DNA from: an uncultured Oscillospiraceae bacterium
GTDB lineage: Bacteria > Bacillota > Clostridia > Oscillospirales > Acutalibacteraceae
Length of the DNA: 31,606 nt
Direction of reading: 5' to 3'
Assembly (NCBI GenBank): GCA_900543525.1
Contig: UQRS01000016.1
Span: forward strand, 1-31,606
Position numbers and translations under genes: made by a program. How positions within the stretch are numbered: the stretch's first letter is position 1; the number at the start of each line of letters is the position of its first letter. Shown piece by piece: positions 6,709-17,551 of this stretch. The notes beneath the pieces are model-generated. The model saw only the letters and a program-made list of their open reading frames with translations, searched no databases and was not told where the DNA came from.

Positions 6709-7074
6709 TCAGGTGACGGCGTCGGTTTCCGGCTCGCCCTCCACCAAAACGACCACCCGGTTGGGCAGGCAGACGATACTCTGCCCGGCCTGGGAGATCG
6801 GCAGGTGCGCCACGCAGAGGCGGTCGAGACAATCGGCCGACTGCATGACCGCCTCTCCCCCTTGAATACGCAGGAGGTTGTGCTCTCCGATCGGGATCTC
6901 GGCATCCCGGGAGAGACTCCACCGGCCGTAGAGGGTGCCGTCCACCTCCACCCGGACGGTGCGGCCGCTCCTCCCGCCCCAGAGGTAGAGCGGCAAAGCG
7001 ACGGCGCAAAGCAGCAGAACGATGCATAGCAAAAAAACATCCGCTTTTTTTATCGATGCGTCCTTTTTTTGCAT
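6709..7074 (-). CDS. NusG domain II-containing membrane-anchored protein
   Basis: The 121-aa product has an N-terminal membrane anchor (about residues 12-33) and an extracellular beta-rich domain. That domain carries VRVEVDGTLYGRWSL, then SADCLDRLCVAHLPISQAG and QSIVCLPNRVVV, the hallmark of the NusG_II family (PF07009), including its conserved cysteines. Function is not established; it is usually linked to Gx-transporter and ApbE/Rnf genes. It precedes the Gx gene on the same strand, but with an unusual 167-base gap in which I see no gene. A probable extended -10 (TGGTACAAT, minus strand, 7131-7139) lies about 55 bases upstream. Confidence 0.88.
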   Translation of the reverse strand: MQKKDASIKKADVFLLCIVLLLCAVALPLYLWGGRSGRTVRVEVDGTLYGRWSLSRDAEIPIGEHNLLRIQGGEAVMQSADCLDRLCVAHLPISQAGQSIVCLPNRVVVLVEGEPETDAVT

Positions 7075-7193
7075 GGCTCACCCTTCCTTTTTTGGTTGCT
7101 CAAGCCCTTGCCGGATTACAAATTATTTTTATTGTACCACAACGCTTGCAAAATGAAAAGCGGCCACCTCTTTTTAGCCTGTTGCGAGGCATA

Positions 7194-7227
7194 AAAAAAC
7201 TGCCCCAGATTACAGGAGCAGTTTTTT
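7194..7227 (-). terminator. secDF terminator
   Basis: AAAAAACTGC/GCAGTTTTTT arms surround a short loop, and on the minus strand they are followed by a T-run. It is immediately downstream of the SecDF stop. Confidence 0.9.
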
Positions 7228-7234
7228 AAAACTC

Positions 7235-9535
7235 TTATGCCTTTGCCGTTTTCTTTACCTTGGTGTTCTTTTTGTGGTTCATCCACTTGACCCACATCGG
7301 AGAAGAGATGCACAGAGAGGTAAAGCATCCGGACAGCAAACCGACCGCCATCGGAATTGCAAAGCTGCGCAATGTTGTCAGTCCAAAGCACTCCGCTACA
7401 ATGCAGATGGTCAGAATCGCGACAAATGTCGTGATTGTCGTTGTGATGGTACGAGTCAGAACCTGATTGACGCTGAGATTGACAAGCTCCGGCGTATCCA
7501 TATTACTCTTCAGGCTCTTATTTTCTCGAATGCGGTCATACACAACCACCGTATCATTCAAAGAATAGCCGAGAAGAGTCAGGATAACCGCCACAAAATT
7601 CATATCAATCTGCAGACGGAACAGCACACAGGCGAAGAAGGCCATAAAGCAGTCAATCACCAACGCCAGCAAAGCCATCAGGCCGGAGGAAACGCCGCCG
7701 ATCTTTCTGAACCGGATTCCGATATAGATGATTACGATCACCGCCGCAAACAGCACGGCCACCAGCGCCTTCACGAAGAAGGAGCGCGCCACGGTCGGGT
7801 TGACAGTATTGGAGTCGCCGAGTTCGATGTTGTTATCCGGGAATTTTTCTTGCAAGGCGTCCAGCAGCGCGGCCTGATCCTCGGCCGACAGTGCACTCTC
7901 GCCCGCAAGGGAGACGACCAGTTTGGAGGAAGCGTCCGAGATACCGGTGCTCTGGGTCACGCTGACCTCCTGCCCGAGATGCTCATGCAGCGCGGATTCA
8001 AAATCCGACACGCTGATCTCATTCTCATAAGTAAAGGTAAAGCGGCTGCCGCCCTTGAAGTTGATGTCCAGATTCACTCCGAAAATCAGGGCGACCACAA
8101 TACCCACAACCGCGATGGCGGCCGGAATAAAGATGAGCCGGTTGACATTCTTGACAAAATTGATCTTTGTGGTCCGGCTCGGCTTGGCGCCGCCATACAG
8201 CGACGGCTTGCGCAGACCCTTCAGCTGGGAGATGGATTTCATCATCACGCGGGTAGCGCCCACGCCCATGATCAGGTTGAAGATAACACCGATCAGGAGG
8301 GTATAACCGAACGAATAGATCGAACCGGTGATCGAAGAACTCAGCCAGCTGAACATCCAAGCCAGCGGATTGTCCGGCGTACCGAAAGCGCCCATCAGCA
8401 CAACGGATACAATAACAACCGTAACGTTTCCGTCCAGAATGGCGCTCCAGGCGTTTTTATAACCGGCGGCAATCGCGCCGTCGATGGTCTTGCCGTTGGC
8501 AAACTCTTCCTTAATACGCTCGGCCACGATTACGTTGGCATCCACGCCGATACCGATCGAGAGGATGATACCCGCGATGCCCGGGATGGTCAGCGTAAAG
8601 CTGGACATATTCGGGAAGAAGCCCGAAATACAGGCGATCATGCCGCCCACCTGTCCGAGCAGGGCGATCGAAGCGATCACGCCCGGCAGACGATAGCGGA
8701 TAATCATCAAAATGCAGATCAGGCCGAACGCAATCGCACCGGCGATCAGCATGACATTCAGCGCCTCCGCGCCGAGGGTCGGGCTGACAATCTGCAGCTT
8801 GGAGTCGTCAACAGTCAGCGCAAAGGGAAGCGAACCGGCGTTGATCTTGTTGGCCAGCTCGGTCGCCGAGTCGGCGTCAAAGTTACCGGAGATCATGGCC
8901 TGTCCATCGGTGATCGCCTCGTTTACCGTCGGAGCGCTGATCATGGTGTTGTCCATCCAGATCGAAATCTGCTGGTTCACAAGCCGCGCCGTCGCCTCGG
9001 CAAACTTGGTCTTTCCTTCCGACGTCAGCGTCAGGGAGACAACATAAGCGCCGGTTTCTTGATTGACCGTAGCGGTGGCATGGTCGATGTCAGCCGCACC
9101 CGACAGGACCACCGTGTCCTGCGTCGTCCCCTCACAGAAGGTCAGGAGAGCCGTCTCTCCCAGCTCCTGCACAGCGGTGGTCGGATCAAAGTCGCTCTCG
9201 CCCGATTTCCAGGGGAAGCGCACGATCACCTGCTTGTTGGAATAGTCGGTGTAAACCTCGCTATCCGTTATGTTCTGATTCACAAGACGGGTTTCGATAA
9301 TTTCCTTCGCGGCGTCCATGTCATCATCCGTGATGCTGTCCGCCTCAATATCCGGGGCAAAGACGGCCTCCACGCCGCCCTGAATGTCGATACCCCAGCG
9401 AATATCCTCCGCCCCTTTGACATACACAATCCGATTATCGCCGTAATAATTGCTGATGCCGAAAAAGGCAGCAAACGTCAGCGAAATGATCAGTATGGCA
9501 ACAATGAAAAACCACGGTTTTCCAACTCTCTTCAT
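7235..9535 (-). CDS. secDF: SecDF fusion, protein translocase accessory subunit
   Basis: SecDF uses the proton or sodium gradient to help pull exported proteins through SecYEG. This 766-aa protein joins SecD and SecF halves. The SecD half has a first helix (about 8-26), the D1 motif WGIDIQGG (47-54), a large extracellular P1 region, and a block of helices with GIGVDANVIVAERIKEE and TIDGAIAAGYKNAWSAILDGN. The SecF half has DINFKGGSRF, then YSLNDTVVVYDRIREN and GLTTLRSFAIPMAVGL. ATG 9535 is used, nine bases after GGAGG; longer in-frame starts lack a ribosome site. It has its own promoter and terminator. Confidence 0.97.
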   Translation of the reverse strand: MKRVGKPWFFIVAILIISLTFAAFFGISNYYGDNRIVYVKGAEDIRWGIDIQGGVEAVFAPDIEADSITDDDMDAAKEIIETRLVNQNITDSEVYTDYSNKQVIVRFPWKSGESDFDPTTAVQELGETALLTFCEGTTQDTVVLSGAADIDHATATVNQETGAYVVSLTLTSEGKTKFAEATARLVNQQISIWMDNTMISAPTVNEAITDGQAMISGNFDADSATELANKINAGSLPFALTVDDSKLQIVSPTLGAEALNVMLIAGAIAFGLICILMIIRYRLPGVIASIALLGQVGGMIACISGFFPNMSSFTLTIPGIAGIILSIGIGVDANVIVAERIKEEFANGKTIDGAIAAGYKNAWSAILDGNVTVVIVSVVLMGAFGTPDNPLAWMFSWLSSSITGSIYSFGYTLLIGVIFNLIMGVGATRVMMKSISQLKGLRKPSLYGGAKPSRTTKINFVKNVNRLIFIPAAIAVVGIVVALIFGVNLDINFKGGSRFTFTYENEISVSDFESALHEHLGQEVSVTQSTGISDASSKLVVSLAGESALSAEDQAALLDALQEKFPDNNIELGDSNTVNPTVARSFFVKALVAVLFAAVIVIIYIGIRFRKIGGVSSGLMALLALVIDCFMAFFACVLFRLQIDMNFVAVILTLLGYSLNDTVVVYDRIRENKSLKSNMDTPELVNLSVNQVLTRTITTTITTFVAILTICIVAECFGLTTLRSFAIPMAVGLLSGCFTSLCISSPMWVKWMNHKKNTKVKKTAKA

Positions 9536-9563
9536 TGGCCAAGTCCTCCAATACTTCTTACTT

Positions 9564-9582
9564 CTGCCCGAAAAGCGGGCAG
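9564..9582 (-). other. hairpin in the secDF leader
   Basis: A 7-bp perfect stem CTGCCCG/CGGGCAG with a 5-base loop lies about 30 bases before the start codon, without a T-run. It may affect mRNA stability; no riboswitch class is recognised. Confidence 0.5.
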
Positions 9583-9632
9583 CGGATTCACGGTGCTCTC
9601 CGCCGCCCGTTTTCAAACAATCTTAAATTAAA

Positions 9633-9661
9633 TTATAAAGGCTATCCCCTATAAAGTCAAT
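9633..9661 (-). promoter_or_regulatory. secDF promoter
   Basis: On the minus strand: TTGACT (9656-9661), a 17-bp spacer, TATAAT (9633-9638). It lies about 100 bases upstream of the secDF ATG. Confidence 0.9.
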
Positions 9662-9760
9662 GTGCAAGCCGCAGATTTTTACACATTTTTTCTAAATTTT
9701 CGGGTAAATTCCCGCTTTGGTTGTGCAAACTCCCCTGCTTTTTTAAGGGAGGCTTATTCT

Positions 9761-11047
9761 CTACAGCGTCCGGCCGGTCAGCTTTTCGAGGCAGGCGAGT
9801 TTGACCGCCACACAAAGCAGATCGGCGGCGGCGGCCAACTCCTCCACACTCGGGTAGGAGGGGGCAATCCGCAGGTTGCTGTCATGCGGGTCGCGGCCGT
9901 AAGGATAGGTCGCGCCCGCGCCGGTCAGAATCAGGCCGGCGTCCTTGCACAGGGCGGCCACGCGGGCGGCGCAGCCCTCCATCACATCGAGGCTGATAAA
10001 ATACCCGCCGTCCGGGTCGGTCCATTTGGCAATGCCCAGCCCGTCAAGGTTTTTCTGCAGCGCGTCCAGCACGGTCTGGAATTTGGGGCGCAGAATCGCC
10101 GCGTGGCGCTTCATGTGCGCCAGCACATCCTCCACCGAGTGGAACATGCGGGCATGACGGAGCTGATTGAGCTTGTCCGGGCCGATGGTCTGATAACTCA
10201 TGCGGTGCTTGACCTCCCCGATCAGAGAGGGGCTGGCGGCCATGGCGGCAAGCCCCGCGCCCGGGAAGGTGATTTTGGAAGTAGAGGTGAACAGCATGAC
10301 CCGGTCGGGATGTCCGGCGGCCACGCACTCCTCATAAATATTGGCCAGCGGCGCCAGCTCATCCTTCAGATAATGCACGACATACGCGTTGTCCCACATG
10401 ATGACAAAGTCGCTGGCGGCCGTCTCCATCCGCGCGAGGCGGCGGACAACCTCATCCGAATAGGTGACGCCGAGCGGGTTGGAATATTTCGGCACGCACC
10501 AGATGCCCTTGATCGCCGGGTCGGAGGCGGCCAGCCGCTCGACCAGATCCATATCCGGGCCATCCTCGTTCATCGGGATGGTGATCATATCAAAATCATA
10601 ATACTCGGTAACGGCGAAGTGGCGGTCATATCCCGGCGCCGGGCAGAGGAATTTCAGCTTCTTCTCCTTCAGCCAGGGCGTGCCGCCATGCAGACCCTTG
10701 GTCATGGCCTGCGTCAGGAAATCGAACATCAGGTTGAGAGAGGAGTTGCCGGCCACAACAACCTGCGCCGCCGGAACGCCCAAAATCTCCCCAAACAGCT
10801 CCTTGAGCTCGTCCAGGCCGTCGAGGCCGCCGTAATTGCGGCAATCGCGCCCTGTGCGGCTGGCATAGCCGGAGCCGTCGTCAATCTGATGAAACAGCGC
10901 ATAGCTGAGATCCATCTGATCCGTGCCTGGCTTGCCCCGCGACATATCGAGCGAGAGGCCGCGGCTCTTATATTCCTCATAAGCTGCGGCAACCCTGTCA
11001 TATTCGGCATACAAATCGTCCAGAGACATTTTGCTGTATTCCGTCAT
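9761..11047 (-). CDS. class I PLP aminotransferase, aspartate aminotransferase subgroup 1c type
   Basis: The 428-aa protein is a fold-type I PLP enzyme. It has SRGKPGTDQMDLS near the N-terminus, AGNSSLNLMFDF for cofactor phosphate contact, SNPLGVTYS with the conserved Asn (about 190), DNAYVVHYL (Asp 219, Tyr 222), the PLP lysine in STSKITFPGAG (about 258), and the C-terminal carboxylate-binding arginine in SNLRIAPSYP. Its overall pattern fits the group once called MocR-type and now assigned as aspartate aminotransferase (PF12897). The ATG follows GAGGT at short spacing. It would move the amino group of aspartate or a related amino acid to 2-oxoglutarate; the exact substrate cannot be read from sequence. 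Confidence 0.9.
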   Translation of the reverse strand: MTEYSKMSLDDLYAEYDRVAAAYEEYKSRGLSLDMSRGKPGTDQMDLSYALFHQIDDGSGYASRTGRDCRNYGGLDGLDELKELFGEILGVPAAQVVVAGNSSLNLMFDFLTQAMTKGLHGGTPWLKEKKLKFLCPAPGYDRHFAVTEYYDFDMITIPMNEDGPDMDLVERLAASDPAIKGIWCVPKYSNPLGVTYSDEVVRRLARMETAASDFVIMWDNAYVVHYLKDELAPLANIYEECVAAGHPDRVMLFTSTSKITFPGAGLAAMAASPSLIGEVKHRMSYQTIGPDKLNQLRHARMFHSVEDVLAHMKRHAAILRPKFQTVLDALQKNLDGLGIAKWTDPDGGYFISLDVMEGCAARVAALCKDAGLILTGAGATYPYGRDPHDSNLRIAPSYPSVEELAAAADLLCVAVKLACLEKLTGRTL

Positions 11048-11153
11048 TTAACCTCATCCCGTTCAAAATAAATTTTCTGTGCAGAAGAAAAGCGCCGACC
11101 TAAGCCTTAAAACCCGCAAAGCACGGAATTTTCTCAGTGTCGATGCCGATAAT

Positions 11154-11182
11154 ATAGTACTATATCCACCGGATTTTTTCAA
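11154..11182 (-). promoter_or_regulatory. aminotransferase promoter
   Basis: On the minus strand: TTGAAA (11177-11182), a 17-bp spacer, TACTAT (11154-11159). It is followed by a leader of about 100 bases. Confidence 0.7.
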
Positions 11183-11245
11183 GTGCCTTTTTCCCGGAGG
11201 TCGGGTTTGCAAAATCGGCCGGAGCGACGTTTTTATATAGAAAAA

Positions 11246-11273
11246 GCGCAGGAGGCTTTAAAAGCCCCCTGCG
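11246..11273 (-). terminator. degV terminator
   Basis: A stem of about 13 bp, CGCAGGAGGCTTT with AAAGCCCCCTGCG (one mismatch), is followed on the minus strand by a CTTTTT run. Confidence 0.85.
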
Positions 11274-11303
11274 AACTGCTTTCATACGGCGGATAAGCCT
11301 TTC

Positions 11304-12170
11304 TCAAATACCTGCCAGCTTTTTGGAGCAGGCGATTGCCAGCGCGCCCGGCCCGATATGGCAGGAGACGCTGAGGGACAGCGGGTCGATATGTACCTCC
11401 TCCAAACCGAAGGCGGCCCTGACGGTATCCGCAAAGTCCGCCGCCGCGGCAGCGTTGTCGGTGTGCGCCACAAAGACGCGCACCTGATCCATGCCGCCGA
11501 ACCGCTCGTCAATATCGCGGCGCATGGCCTCGATCATAATCTCCCGCCCGAGCTTTTCACTTCTCGCCTTGGCGAAGGCGTCCAGCTTTTCCCCCTGAAT
11601 CTGGAGAACCGGCCGGATTTTGAGCACGGTGGCAATGGCCGCCGCAGCCGGTGTGACCCGTCCGCCTTTTTTCAGATATTTCAGGGTGTCCAGCATGATA
11701 TAGATGGAGGAGTCGAACCGGGTCTCCTCCAGAAGGCGGGCGATTTTAGCCGCCGGACGGCCGGCTCTGGCCAGGGCGAGGGCATCCAGCACCGACTGCC
11801 GCTGGGTTACCGAAATACGCTGATTGTTGACCACGCAGACCCGGCCGTCATAATCCTGCGACAAGGCGAGCGCCGTCGCGCAGGAGCCGGACAGGCCGCT
11901 GGACATCGGAATATGCACCAGCTCGTCATACTCCCTCAGCACACCGTCCCAGAGGGAGAGCAAATCGCCGACCAGCGGCTGTGAGGTTGAAACCTCCACC
12001 CCGTCGGCCAGCTTTTCATAAAACTCGGCCTGGGAAAGACTTACATCCTCATAATACGTATTTTCGCCGATCACAAAAGGCATGGGCAGCACAAAGACGC
12101 CGAGCTCTTTTCCCTGCGCCTGCGTAATTCCGCTGTTGCTGTCGGTTACAATCGCTACTTTTGGAGCCAT
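11304..12170 (-). CDS. DegV family fatty-acid-binding protein
   Basis: The 288-aa product starts MAPKVAIVTDSNSGIT, the N-terminal DegV signature. It also has DVSLSQAEFYEKL, STSQPLVGDLLSLW, IPMSSGLSGSCATAL, and a C-terminal SCHIGPGALAIAC segment. Members of this family bind fatty acids; some (FakB) deliver them to a fatty acid kinase for phospholipid synthesis. No kinase gene lies nearby. The start at 12170 follows GGGGAGA by about ten bases; an in-frame ATG six codons earlier overlaps that site. It is monocistronic, with a promoter and terminator of its own. Confidence 0.93.
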   Translation of the reverse strand: MAPKVAIVTDSNSGITQAQGKELGVFVLPMPFVIGENTYYEDVSLSQAEFYEKLADGVEVSTSQPLVGDLLSLWDGVLREYDELVHIPMSSGLSGSCATALALSQDYDGRVCVVNNQRISVTQRQSVLDALALARAGRPAAKIARLLEETRFDSSIYIMLDTLKYLKKGGRVTPAAAAIATVLKIRPVLQIQGEKLDAFAKARSEKLGREIMIEAMRRDIDERFGGMDQVRVFVAHTDNAAAAADFADTVRAAFGLEEVHIDPLSLSVSCHIGPGALAIACSKKLAGI

Positions 12171-12214
12171 AGATATATTTCTCCCCATTCTGAATTCTGT
12201 ATTACATAAATTGC

Positions 12215-12243
12215 ATTATAGCACACCGCATCCGACATGTCGA
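12215..12243 (-). promoter_or_regulatory. degV promoter (extended -10)
   Basis: On the minus strand: TCGACA (12238-12243), a 17-bp spacer, TATAAT (12215-12220) preceded by TGC. Confidence 0.85.
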
Positions 12244-12303
12244 GGATTTTTCCCGCAGTTTTCCCGATTTTCGAAGGAATCGGCCGGCCGTATCCCCGCG
12301 CAG

Positions 12304-12337
12304 CAAAAAGCCGGCCGGTGCTTTTTGCACCGGCCGG
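12304..12337 (-). terminator. clpC operon terminator
   Basis: An 11-bp perfect GC stem CCGGCCGGTGC/GCACCGGCCGG with a T5 loop is followed on the minus strand by CTTTTT. It is just past the clpC stop. Confidence 0.9.
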
Positions 12338-12351
12338 GGAAAAACCGCAGC

Positions 12352-14793
<2,442 letters not shown>

Positions 14794-14835
14794 AAAACTT
14801 ACACTCCTTTCGGATAAAAGGCCGTGCGGCCGGCT

Positions 14836-15849
14836 TTATGCCAGCCGTTCGCGCACAAGCCCGGCGCGGAAGACGTCCCGATCCTCTTCGTCCATGGGAC
14901 CTTTCAGCTGGATCGTATTCGCGCCCGCTTCAAACATCAGTGTCGTCAGGGTCGAGGGTGCAATCCCCTCGATCAGTCCGAGGGAGACGCCGAGCCGCAC
15001 GGCTGACAGCATCCCGAACAGCTCGTCGCTGCTCATCATCCGGGCGGTACGCAGGATACCCAGCGCCCGCCAGGCCTTATCCTCCATGTATATGCGACTC
15101 CACTGGCCGCGCGCCGCCTTTTCCTGAGTCATGAGCTGTGCGGCGATGGATTTCAGGTTGGAGATGGCCGTCTCCTCCGACAGACCCAGCGTAACCTGAT
15201 TGGAAAGCTGATAGAGAGAAGCCTTGCTCTCGCTCCCCTCGCCATAGAGGCCGCGCACCGTCAGTCCCAGCTTTGCAACCGAGGAGGAGAGCCTCCCGAT
15301 CGCACCGGTCGCCGACAGCGCCGGCAGGTGCAGCATGACCGAGGCGCGAAGCCCGGTACCGAGGTTGGTCGGGCACTCGGTCAAAAAGCCGAGCCGCCGA
15401 TCAAAGGCGATTTCCAGACTCTCGCACAGCAGGGTGTCCAGCTTATCGGCCAGGTCATACGCCTCATGCAGGTCGAGGCCGGGCGCAATCACCTGAATCC
15501 GGATGTGATCCTCCTCTCCCAGCATGATGCTGACCGACTCATCACTGGATAGTATAAGCCCGCGGCCGGCGCGGTATTTGGCGAAATTCGGGCTGATAAT
15601 GTGTCGTTCCACCATGGAATAAGCCTCTGTGTCGGAGATTTTGTCCATCTTGACATACCGCAGCTTGAGCGGCCCGTCAAAGCCGCCCTTCTGCACCGCC
15701 TCCCAGACGGCATGGCAAACCTCCTGCCGCTGCTGGAGGGTCATTTTGGAGGGGAAGGGATAATTCTTCAGATTCCGTGCCAGACGGATCCTCGAGCTGA
15801 GGCAGACATCGTCTTCCTTACCGGGACGCATATACCATTTATTCATCAT
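14836..15849 (-). CDS. mcsB: protein arginine kinase McsB
   Basis: McsB phosphorylates arginines on damaged proteins and on CtsR, marking them for ClpCP. The 337-aa product has the phosphagen-kinase-like blocks SSRIRLARNLKNYPFP near the N-terminus, GLILSSDESVSIMLGEEDHI, the catalytic-cysteine segment LGFLTECPTNLGTGLRAS and RGLYGEGSES. It ends with a C-terminal helical region including FRAGLVRERLA. Its start overlaps the end of mcsA by 11 bases, so the two are probably translationally coupled. A second ATG one codon later is equally possible. Confidence 0.97.
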   Translation of the reverse strand: MMNKWYMRPGKEDDVCLSSRIRLARNLKNYPFPSKMTLQQRQEVCHAVWEAVQKGGFDGPLKLRYVKMDKISDTEAYSMVERHIISPNFAKYRAGRGLILSSDESVSIMLGEEDHIRIQVIAPGLDLHEAYDLADKLDTLLCESLEIAFDRRLGFLTECPTNLGTGLRASVMLHLPALSATGAIGRLSSSVAKLGLTVRGLYGEGSESKASLYQLSNQVTLGLSEETAISNLKSIAAQLMTQEKAARGQWSRIYMEDKAWRALGILRTARMMSSDELFGMLSAVRLGVSLGLIEGIAPSTLTTLMFEAGANTIQLKGPMDEEDRDVFRAGLVRERLA

Positions 15850-16363
15850 CCTGCACCTTCCCTTTCAGCGCGTTGATCTGATCACGAAGCCGCGCGGCTT
15901 CTTCAAAATTTTCGTCCTTGATCGCTTTGTCCAGCGCGGCGCGGAGGGTTTCCTCCTCGCTTTTTGCAGGCTCGGTCTCAGCCGCGCCGACATCAATTTT
16001 GGCCGAGCCGGGAATCTTTCCGACGTGGGCGGTGTTGCCGTGCAGCTTGGACAGCGTCGGCATCAGCCGGTCATAGAAGGTTGTATAGCAATTTGCGCAG
16101 CCGACCCGGCCGGTGCGGGCAATCTCCTCAAACGTGCTGCCGCAGAAGCCGCATTTGGCACCGGTCGGCATCCCGGCCGGTGCAGCGCCGAGCGCGTCCC
16201 CGAAAATCGAGCCGAGCAGGCCGCCCAGCCCCATCTGGAAGGGATTTGCCGCCCCCTCCTCCGCCGCGCAGGCCGAGCAGAGATTCATCGACGACTGCTT
16301 GCCGTTGACATAGGTTTCAATATGTGTGGTGGCGATGTTCTTTCCGCATTTTTCGCAAATCAT
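15839..16363 (-). CDS. mcsA: McsA, zinc-finger activator of McsB
   Basis: McsA binds and activates McsB and helps control CtsR. The 174-aa protein carries four CxxC pairs (C3/C6, C29/C32, C71/C74, C89/C92), enough for two zinc sites, and a C-terminal UVR-type coiled coil (LDKAIKDENFEEAARLRDQI). The ATG at 16363 lies about nine bases after AAGGAG; the longer frame upstream has no ribosome site. It is transcribed with mcsB and clpC, but, unusually, is separated from ctsR by almost 600 non-coding bases, so it may need its own promoter. A TATACT-like -10 lies about 25 bases upstream of the ATG. Confidence 0.95.
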   Translation of the reverse strand: MICEKCGKNIATTHIETYVNGKQSSMNLCSACAAEEGAANPFQMGLGGLLGSIFGDALGAAPAGMPTGAKCGFCGSTFEEIARTGRVGCANCYTTFYDRLMPTLSKLHGNTAHVGKIPGSAKIDVGAAETEPAKSEEETLRAALDKAIKDENFEEAARLRDQINALKGKVQDDE

Positions 16364-16550
16364 AAAAACAACTCCTTCGTCGTTAAAGTATAAATGCAAA
16401 TTTTATTGCCGCACCACCGCTTTTCGTGCAGCGGCCGGCGCATACAGCGGCAGAAAATATCCACCGCAATGACGGTTGGTTATAAAAGCTTAAATTGACA
16501 AATGTTATTTAAAAATCGATTAAAATTTTTTCTTCAACCTCCTGTCTGTC

Positions 16551-16574
16551 GGGTTCCAAGGGCTTTGCCCTTGG
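16551..16574 (+). repeat. CCAAGGGC hairpin block, copy 2
   Basis: GGGTTCCAAGGG followed by CTTTGCCCTTGG. It matches the reverse complement of 558-581 with one difference. Confidence 0.75.
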
Positions 16575-16770
16575 TCGTTTAGGGAGGGGGAGCGCCGTCC
16601 GACAAGCATCCCCCGTTTTCCTACGAGCTTGTCATCGGCCTCGACCCTTGCCGCCCTTCGTCGGATTTTTCTTCGCGATTTTTGGGCAAGGGTCCGATGA
16701 CCTTTTGCAGCAACTTATTACGGTGGCGCGGTGGGGAGGGGATCGAAACCCCTCCCCTCGGCGTTCTTTT

Positions 16771-16820
16771 CCCCTTTTCTGACGCGACAGAAAAGGGGTG
16801 CCCGCGCGGCACGAGCGCAA
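16771..16820 (+). repeat. dispersed repeat, copy D
   Basis: It has a TTTTCTG-ACGCGA-CAGAAAA hairpin, then GGGGTGCCCGCGCGGCACG, then AGCGCAAA. This is the same sequence of elements as 882-928. Confidence 0.75.
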
Positions 16821-16930
16821 ACGCTTAAAGTCACTACTTGCTATAGTTTGTCGTGCGTTTGCTGTGCGTTTCGCCTTACGGCAAAACGCCGCACTTTTAT
16901 TTTTTGATATGGCTTTGAGCGCAAACGCTT
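16813..16930 (+). repeat. 14-bp direct repeat pair GAGCGCAAACGCTT
   Basis: Identical words occur at 16813-16826 and 16917-16930, 104 bases apart. Related GCAAACGC words are at 714 and 833. Confidence 0.75.
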
Positions 16931-16959
16931 ATGCTTTGCAGAATGTTTAGACTTTTCTT

Positions 16960-17412
16960 CTAAATCTGCGTGACCAGCATCTGCTTGAGAATGGCGGCGC
17001 GCACCCGATCGCGAAAAGCCGCCGGCACCTCCCGCAACGCGGCGGGAGAAATCGCACCCAGCATAGCGCTGCCGGCCTCCTGCCCGATCAGGCCGCTGTG
17101 GATGCAGTTGTCCAGCACGGCCCGGGCGGCAGCGGCGTCCATCCGCTCTCCCACCGTGTTGATCAGATGCATCAGCGCCGAGCTTCGATCCAGCCGGACC
17201 CGTGTGATCCGTATGTATCCGCCGCCGCCCCGTCGACTCTCCACAATATAGCCGCGCTCGGGCGTAAAGCGGGAGGAGAGGACGTAGTTGATCTGGCTCG
17301 GCACACAGCCCAGCCCCTCTGCCATCTCGTTACGCTGAATCTCGGCAATATTCTGGCCGGAGGCTTCAATCTGGCGCAGGATCTGCTCGGTGATAATATC
17401 GATCATCTTCAT
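16960..17412 (-). CDS. ctsR: CtsR, class III stress gene repressor
   Basis: CtsR represses clp genes and is inactivated by heat or by McsB. The 150-aa product is of normal length. It starts MKMIDIITEQILRQ, has the winged-helix segment RNEMAEGLGCVPSQINYVL, then RFTPERGYIVESRRGGGGYIRI, the glycine-rich wing that senses heat. A C-terminal four-helix region for dimerisation and McsB contact follows. ATG 17412 fits the family N-terminus; the ribosome site AAGGA is about 11 bases upstream. A CtsR box sits directly at its promoter, so it is autoregulated. It is separated from mcsA by a repeat-filled insertion. Confidence 0.95.
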   Translation of the reverse strand: MKMIDIITEQILRQIEASGQNIAEIQRNEMAEGLGCVPSQINYVLSSRFTPERGYIVESRRGGGGYIRITRVRLDRSSALMHLINTVGERMDAAAARAVLDNCIHSGLIGQEAGSAMLGAISPAALREVPAAFRDRVRAAILKQMLVTQI

Positions 17413-17458
17413 TTTTCGCATCATCCTTTTTCGGGTCAGCCGCTGGCCTCTATAACAA

Positions 17459-17475
17459 TTTGACTTTAACTGACC
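17459..17475 (-). promoter_or_regulatory. CtsR operator
   Basis: On the minus strand it reads GGTCAGT-TAA-AGTCAAA, against the known CtsR heptad direct repeat RGTCAAA-NAN-RGTCAAA: the second heptad is perfect, the first has two differences. It lies just downstream of the TATAAT. Confidence 0.85.
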
Positions 17476-17484
17476 TTTGATTTT

Positions 17485-17490
17485 ATTATA
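17485..17490 (-). promoter_or_regulatory. -10 element of the ctsR promoter
   Basis: TATAAT on the minus strand, ten bases upstream of the CtsR operator. No good -35 is seen. An extra AGTCAAA half-site at 17497-17503 overlaps the spacer. Confidence 0.65.
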
Positions 17491-17551
17491 GCTAAAAGTC
17501 AAATTTTGATTTTCTTCTATTTTCGGCAAATTTTTAATTTATGCTTTAAAA

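Larger units (their letters stand above)
16400..16959. other. non-coding, hairpin-rich insertion between ctsR and mcsA
   Basis: No gene is supported here. The stretch is a chain of hairpins: CCAAGGGC/GCCCTTGG (16553-16574), GACCCTTGCC with GGCAAGGGTC (about 16638-16698), GGGGAGGG/CCCTCCCC (about 16734-16758), CCCCTTTTCTG/CAGAAAAGGGG (about 16781-16808), and GTGCC/GGCAC. The 14-base word GAGCGCAAACGCTT occurs twice. Several parts match 385-928. Confidence 0.7.

Noticed and set aside
7274..9631. A 785-residue plus-strand frame opposite secDF
   Set aside because: It is the antisense shadow of a well-identified gene, a usual effect of GC-rich codon use; no start signals.
16730..16765. tRNA-like T-arm (GGATCGAAACCC in a GC stem)
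   Set aside because: No acceptor, D or anticodon arms can be formed around it; it is one of the repeat hairpins.
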